DNA of 9,565 nt from an uncultured Anaerovibrio sp. (GTDB lineage Bacteria; Bacillota; Negativicutes; Selenomonadales; Selenomonadaceae). The position numbers were made by a program, and so were the translations under genes. The stretch spans positions 1-9,565 of the forward strand of contig CAKPVW010000062.1 of assembly GCA_934196075.1 (NCBI GenBank), given 5' to 3'. This document shows, piece by piece, positions 5,646 to 9,565 of this stretch. The notes under the pieces are model-generated. The model saw nothing but the letters and a program-made list of their open reading frames with translations. It was not told the DNA's origin and ran no database searches. Numbering within the stretch: the stretch's first letter is position 1; the number at the start of each line of letters is the position of its first letter.

Positions 5646-7397
5646 TTAACGATAATTTTTTTCCCATACATGCTGGGTGTGAAGCAATTTCTCCGCTTTT
5701 TCGCTAAGGGGCGCTTCTAAAAATTCTTTATAAAGCTGCTGTACCTGAGGGTTTTCATGAGAACGGCGCAGCTTTCGCTCTTTATCCAGATTATAGAGTC
5801 GTTCACCGCGCTGAATAGCCCATTCGCAGCCCTCGTGAATTGGCTGGCCGCCGCCACCAACGCAGCCTCCTGGACAGGCCATAACCTCTACGAAATCGTA
5901 ATGAACCTTGCCATTTTTTATCTGGCGAATCACTCTTTCTGCATTTTTTAAACCACTAACCACACAGGTTTTCAAGGTTCTGCCAGCAATATCAAAATCT
6001 GCTGTGCGTATACCGCCCAAGCTAATGGCGTTTTCCCGGCCCTCAGTACGATTGTCCCGCACCGCCTTGAAGGCATCCTCTGGAGCTTCCTCTCCTGTTA
6101 CCACTTTATAGGCTGTGCGCAGAGCTGCTTCCATAACGCCACCAGTGACACCAAAGAGTGTGCCTGCACCTGTGCCATCCCCAATAGGAGAATCAAATGG
6201 CATTTCCTTCAAGCCACGTGGATCGATATGCTCTGCCCTCAGCAAGCGAACCATTTCTCGAGTGGTCAGCACATAATCCACATCCTGGTAGCCACTGGCC
6301 TTCATGGAGCCCAAGGCTGCCTCTCTTTTTTTGGAAACACATGGCATAATAGAAATAGAGCATATATTTTCTGGTGCTACCCCTGTTTTCTTGGCAAAAT
6401 AAGTCTTGACCAAGGCGCCAAAAATCTGCTGTGGGCTCTTGGTTGTGGACAAATTAAGCAACATCTCAGGATGATTCATGGTCAGGTAGGAAACCCAACC
6501 AGGACAGCAGGAAGTGAACATAGGCATATGCTTGTCATCAGACAAACGCTCCAACAGCTCTGTGCCTTCCTCCATAATAGTAACATCTGCAGCAAAAACT
6601 GTGTCCAGTACATAATCAAAGCCCATGCGTTTCAGGGCTGCCACCAAACGTCCCTCGGTGTCAATTCCCGGCTCCATATCACTGCGCTCCAGCCAAGCTG
6701 TACGAACAGCAGGTGCTATCTGCACCACAGTAACCTTGTTAGGATCCGCCAGAATATCATAAATAGCTGGCAGGTCATTTCTTTCCTTCAAGGCACCAGT
6801 AGGACAATGAGTGATGCACTGACCACAAAGAGTACATTTGGCCTTAGAAATCGGCATATTATCCACCGTGCTGATATTGGTATACGCACCGGTATTCTGC
6901 ACATCCCAAATGTCACAGCCTTGTACCTTGCTGCAAATCTGTAGACAGCGCATACATTTGATACATTTCTTGGAGTCTCGAATCAAAGGAAAATCATTAT
7001 CCCAAGCTTGTTCTGTAACCTGACGCTCAAAAGGAAGATCATAAATTCCCAAATGACCAGCCAGAGTCTGCAAAGGACAATTACCAGAACGGACACATGT
7101 AGCACAGAGGCAATCATGCTGGGAAAGTATCAGTTCCACATTGGACTTGCGGACACTGCGTACCTTGGCCGAATTGGTAAATACAACCATGCCGTCACTT
7201 ACAGGAGTGGAACAGGCTGTTACCAGCTTATTTTTTCCCTGAATCTCTACTACACAAACCTTACAGGCCGAAATTTCATTGATACCCTTCAAAAAGCACA
7301 AATGAGGTATATATATCCCCAATTTTTTGGCAGCTTCCAATATGGTGGTGCCTTCCTCTACAGAGAGATCTATACTATCAATTTTTACATTTACCAT
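5646..7397 (-). CDS. [FeFe] hydrogenase catalytic subunit, HndD/HydA-type
   Basis: It reduces protons to H2, or oxidises H2, at the H-cluster in the cytoplasm. Its 583 residues match the multicluster HndD layout. An N-terminal [2Fe-2S] domain has C34, C45, C48 and C62. A His-Cys [4Fe-4S] site has H94, C98, C101 and C107. Two ferredoxin clusters follow (C145/148/151/155 and C188/191/194/198). The three H-cluster motifs are TSCCPGW (295-301, with proton-relay C297), MPCVSKKREA (351-360) and MACPGGCVGGGGQP (506-519). A C-terminal small-subunit-like tail closes the protein (about 530-583). All ligands are present, so the enzyme should be active. The ATG overlaps the end of the upstream flavoprotein gene (ATGGTAA), with GGGAGG 12 nt upstream, so translation is likely coupled. 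Maturases HydE, HydF and HydG are not in the window. Electrons probably pass to or from the flavoprotein partner. Confidence 0.96.
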   Translation of the reverse strand: MVNVKIDSIDLSVEEGTTILEAAKKLGIYIPHLCFLKGINEISACKVCVVEIQGKNKLVTACSTPVSDGMVVFTNSAKVRSVRKSNVELILSQHDCLCATCVRSGNCPLQTLAGHLGIYDLPFERQVTEQAWDNDFPLIRDSKKCIKCMRCLQICSKVQGCDIWDVQNTGAYTNISTVDNMPISKAKCTLCGQCITHCPTGALKERNDLPAIYDILADPNKVTVVQIAPAVRTAWLERSDMEPGIDTEGRLVAALKRMGFDYVLDTVFAADVTIMEEGTELLERLSDDKHMPMFTSCCPGWVSYLTMNHPEMLLNLSTTKSPQQIFGALVKTYFAKKTGVAPENICSISIMPCVSKKREAALGSMKASGYQDVDYVLTTREMVRLLRAEHIDPRGLKEMPFDSPIGDGTGAGTLFGVTGGVMEAALRTAYKVVTGEEAPEDAFKAVRDNRTEGRENAISLGGIRTADFDIAGRTLKTCVVSGLKNAERVIRQIKNGKVHYDFVEVMACPGGCVGGGGQPIHEGCEWAIQRGERLYNLDKERKLRRSHENPQVQQLYKEFLEAPLSEKAEKLLHTQHVWEKNYR

Positions 7398-9241
7398 CTA
7401 AGTCTGCGACCTCCCTTCAGAGCAGAGAACCCGAATTTATCACACCGCAGGCAACGTCCAGCCTCTTGACAAGCCTCCTGCTCACTCATGCAGATTTCCA
7501 TCGGCTCAAAATTATTTTTGCGAATATTAACTTCCTTCTCCGCAATCTGCACCTTGCCGCATGGCAGTTTCTCTGCCAAATCTGGTTCTGGAATCTGTAC
7601 ATCACAGGAAATACTATGCTTATAGCCCAAATATTCATCAATATTGGCTGCAGCTACCTTGCCAGCCGCAATAGCCCTAATTACGGTAGCTGGCCCTGTT
7701 GCACAGTCACCACCAGCAAAGATACCATCTGCATTCTCTACCTCACCGGTCATGGCTGCAGCAATGGCACCGCGCTTCAAGCTAATGCCTGCATCCTCAA
7801 AGGCTTTACTGTCGATTCCCTGACCAATAGCTACTACAATCACATCACATGGAATACGCAGTAATGGAACATCCGCATGAATAGGGCGAGCTCTTCCCCA
7901 AGCATCAATAGGGCCAATAATCTGAGGCTCTACCCAAAGAGCTACTACATTACCGTTTTCATCAGCCTCTATATGATGAGGAGATTTCAAACCATATAGC
8001 TCTGCACCCTCGGCAATAGCGCCCTCAATCTCTTCAGGCAGAGCAGTCATATCCTCCTGACGGCGTCTGTAGGCAATACCTACCTTGCGAGCCCCAAGAC
8101 GAATAGCTGAACGGGTGCAGTCCATAGCTACGTTACCACCACCGATAACAACTACATCCTTGCCCTTGAAATCAGGCATATCGTCATCACCAATGCGTTT
8201 TAGCAGTTCAACAGCAGAGATAACTCCCTTGGCATCCTCACCCTCAATACCGATTTTCTTATCTGTATGGGCACCAATGGCTATGTAGACAGCATCATAT
8301 TCCTTATTGAGACTCTCCAGCGCAACCTCACCTTCGTCCTCACCGATTCGAGTATTTAAATGTACCTCTACTCCAGTGCTGAGAATAACCTGCAAATCCT
8401 CGTCCAATCGCTCACGAGGGAAGCGATAATTTGGTATGCCATAACGCAGCATGCCGCCTAGTTTCTTTTTTTCTTCAAAGACCACGGCATGATGACCCAT
8501 GAGTTCCAGATAATAAGCTGCGGAAAGACCAGAAGGACCTCCACCGATAATAGCTACCTTCTTGCCTGTGCTGGCGCATTTTTCTGGTATAGGTACTGTA
8601 TTGGCACGAGCATGTTCTACAGCCATCAGCTTCAGCCCACGGATATTCACCGAAACATCCACCATACTGCGACGGCAACGAGCCTCACATGGGTGCTCAC
8701 AAATCATAGCACAGGCTGTAGGGAAAGGATTGTCTTTACGGATAAGGCGAACTGCATCCGCATAGCGCTTTTCTCCTACCAAGGCTACATAGCCAGGAAT
8801 ATCTACCTGGGCTGGGCACAGAGCCACACATGGAATAGCGTGCTGAGCATGAACAGAACAACACCCTTCCTTGACATGATGCTCATAATCTTCACGGAAG
8901 CCGTCAAAACCAGCCACAAGCATATGAGCCGCCTCATAGCCAATAGCACAGTCTGCACTAGCTTCGATATTCTTGGCCGTTTTCTCAATCAAATTCAAGG
9001 TTTTCATGGTCGCCTTGCCACTTAGAACATCCTCCAACAAATGCTGCAGCTGGAGCAGGCCTACTCGACAGGGTACACACTTGCCACAGGTCTGGGCCTG
9101 ACAAACCTTTAAAAAAGACAGTTGCAAATCCACTGGACACAATCCAGGTGGTGAGGCAATAATATGACGCTCCAGGTCCTTGTACAGCTTCTCAACTGTC
9201 AGCTGAACCCGATCAGGAGTCTCTACTTTTAATCTGCTCAT
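7391..9241 (-). CDS. Iron-sulfur flavoprotein: NuoF-like FeS domain fused to GltD-type NAD(P) reductase
   Basis: The likely electron-transfer partner of the hydrogenase; the reaction is inferred. The first ~125 residues resemble the C-terminal iron-sulfur part of NuoF/HndC (TCGKCVPCRVG with C52, C55, C58; fourth ligand C98). The FMN/NADH-binding part of NuoF is absent. Residues ~127-215 match the N-terminal double-cluster domain of GltD and dihydropyrimidine dehydrogenase (CVALCPAQVDIPGY; CAMICEHPCEARC with C177, C181, C185, C189). The FAD site GGGPSG is at 233-238 with YGIPNYRFP following; the NAD(P) site GGGNVAMD is at 367-374, and YRRR (391-394) is where GltD proteins contact NADPH. A second FAD motif, AGGD, is at 509-512. 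The C-terminus adds CLRCD (597-601). Length is 616; GltD alone is about 450-490. The start at ATG 9239-9241 has AGGAG 8 nt upstream. It is not a simple glutamate synthase subunit: no large subunit is adjacent. Confidence 0.9.
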   Translation of the reverse strand: MSRLKVETPDRVQLTVEKLYKDLERHIIASPPGLCPVDLQLSFLKVCQAQTCGKCVPCRVGLLQLQHLLEDVLSGKATMKTLNLIEKTAKNIEASADCAIGYEAAHMLVAGFDGFREDYEHHVKEGCCSVHAQHAIPCVALCPAQVDIPGYVALVGEKRYADAVRLIRKDNPFPTACAMICEHPCEARCRRSMVDVSVNIRGLKLMAVEHARANTVPIPEKCASTGKKVAIIGGGPSGLSAAYYLELMGHHAVVFEEKKKLGGMLRYGIPNYRFPRERLDEDLQVILSTGVEVHLNTRIGEDEGEVALESLNKEYDAVYIAIGAHTDKKIGIEGEDAKGVISAVELLKRIGDDDMPDFKGKDVVVIGGGNVAMDCTRSAIRLGARKVGIAYRRRQEDMTALPEEIEGAIAEGAELYGLKSPHHIEADENGNVVALWVEPQIIGPIDAWGRARPIHADVPLLRIPCDVIVVAIGQGIDSKAFEDAGISLKRGAIAAAMTGEVENADGIFAGGDCATGPATVIRAIAAGKVAAANIDEYLGYKHSISCDVQIPEPDLAEKLPCGKVQIAEKEVNIRKNNFEPMEICMSEQEACQEAGRCLRCDKFGFSALKGGRRLRW

Positions 9242-9288
9242 ACACTTCTCTCCTGTACATAATACAAAACCTAATTAATCTATAATTA

Positions 9289-9317
9289 ATTATACTATAA
9301 TTGGGTTTTATGAGCAA
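9289..9317 (-). promoter_or_regulatory. Promoter of the hydrogenase operon
   Basis: On the minus strand TTGCTC (9312-9317) and TATAAT (9289-9294) are 17 bp apart. The leader would be about 40 nt. The region is very AT-rich, with further TATA-like hexamers, so the exact start is uncertain. The promoter marks the flavoprotein gene as the first gene of the operon. Confidence 0.55.
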
Positions 9318-9565
9318 TTAACTTCCAAAATTTGTTGTATAAATTCTGATTTGTAGAGCTATACACCTCAGGTTTTTCGAGAGACAGCCTGCGGTCATAA
9401 CGACTTTTGCTCTGTCGGCTAAATAACCCTGCCTGATGATTTGTCCTTACGCAGAGATACCGCTTGTCGCTGAGCCAATTCACAGTGACCGGAATAGTAG
9501 AGAGTGTCACCGGGCTCACTTTTGCTTCGCAAAAGCAGGAAGCCTCCTGACGCAAAAGTGTCATG
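9318..9565. other. Right-edge stretch with no convincing gene
   Basis: An open frame of 89 codons on the minus strand (9295-9564) crosses this stretch, but I recognise no domain in it. It lacks a visible ribosome site because its first ATG is at the edge, and its end overlaps the operon promoter, so I do not call it a gene. The DNA contains short dyads: CTTTTGC-TTC-GCAAAAG (9519-9535), GTGAC/GTCAC (9485-9489 and 9506-9510) and CGAC/GTCG flanking TTTTGCTCT. It could be the end of a repeat or RNA element that continues beyond the window. No tRNA or terminator with a T-run is visible. Confidence 0.3.

Noticed and set aside
6228..6944. Plus-strand frame of 238 codons within the hydrogenase region.
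   Set aside because: It is antisense to the hydrogenase gene, whose cysteine motifs are all intact; composition artefact.
9295..9564. 89-codon minus-strand open frame at the right edge.
   Set aside because: No recognisable domain or ribosome site, and it ends inside the operon promoter; possible but not supported as a gene.

Overview
The window looks like chromosome from an anaerobic low-to-mid GC Firmicute (Bacillota), most plausibly a Negativicutes (Selenomonas/Anaerovibrio-like) bacterium. The basis is AGGAGG-type ribosome sites, TATAAT and extended -10 promoters, a fermentative NAD-type malate dehydrogenase, a multicluster [FeFe] hydrogenase and the gene families present. The taxonomic guess is inference; no rRNA or tRNA is present to confirm it.

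Left part (1-2500): a malate dehydrogenase gene on the minus strand runs off the left edge. To its right lies a minus-strand amino acid permease broken by a single-base frameshift, with its own terminator. Its upstream region carries two copies of an 11-bp palindrome exactly 50 bp apart.

Middle (2500-5645): a plus-strand pair of short chromate-transporter (CHR) half-proteins converges on glutamate racemase (murI, minus) through a large shared hairpin. A 466-bp gene-free stretch between murI and a small heat shock protein gene (hsp20, plus) is dense with signals. It holds a long AT-rich palindrome over the murI -35 region, a GC-rich island with competing stems that may be a small RNA, five RGTCAAA heptamers around the hsp20 promoter, and a hairpin that masks the hsp20 Shine-Dalgarno site. 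hsp20 ends at an 18-bp bidirectional terminator.

Right part (5646-9565): a two-gene minus-strand operon. The first gene encodes a 616-residue iron-sulfur flavoprotein that joins a NuoF-like iron-sulfur domain to a GltD-type FAD/NAD(P) reductase. The second, overlapping it by 7 bp, encodes a 583-residue [FeFe] hydrogenase of HndD/HydA domain layout. Together they probably form a soluble NAD(P)H-linked hydrogenase disposing of fermentation electrons as H2, or taking H2 up. A promoter precedes the operon. The last ~250 bases hold no convincing gene.

The most interesting items are the two-subunit hydrogenase architecture, the putative RNA thermometer plus repeated operator at hsp20, and the unexplained structured island at 4726-4824.
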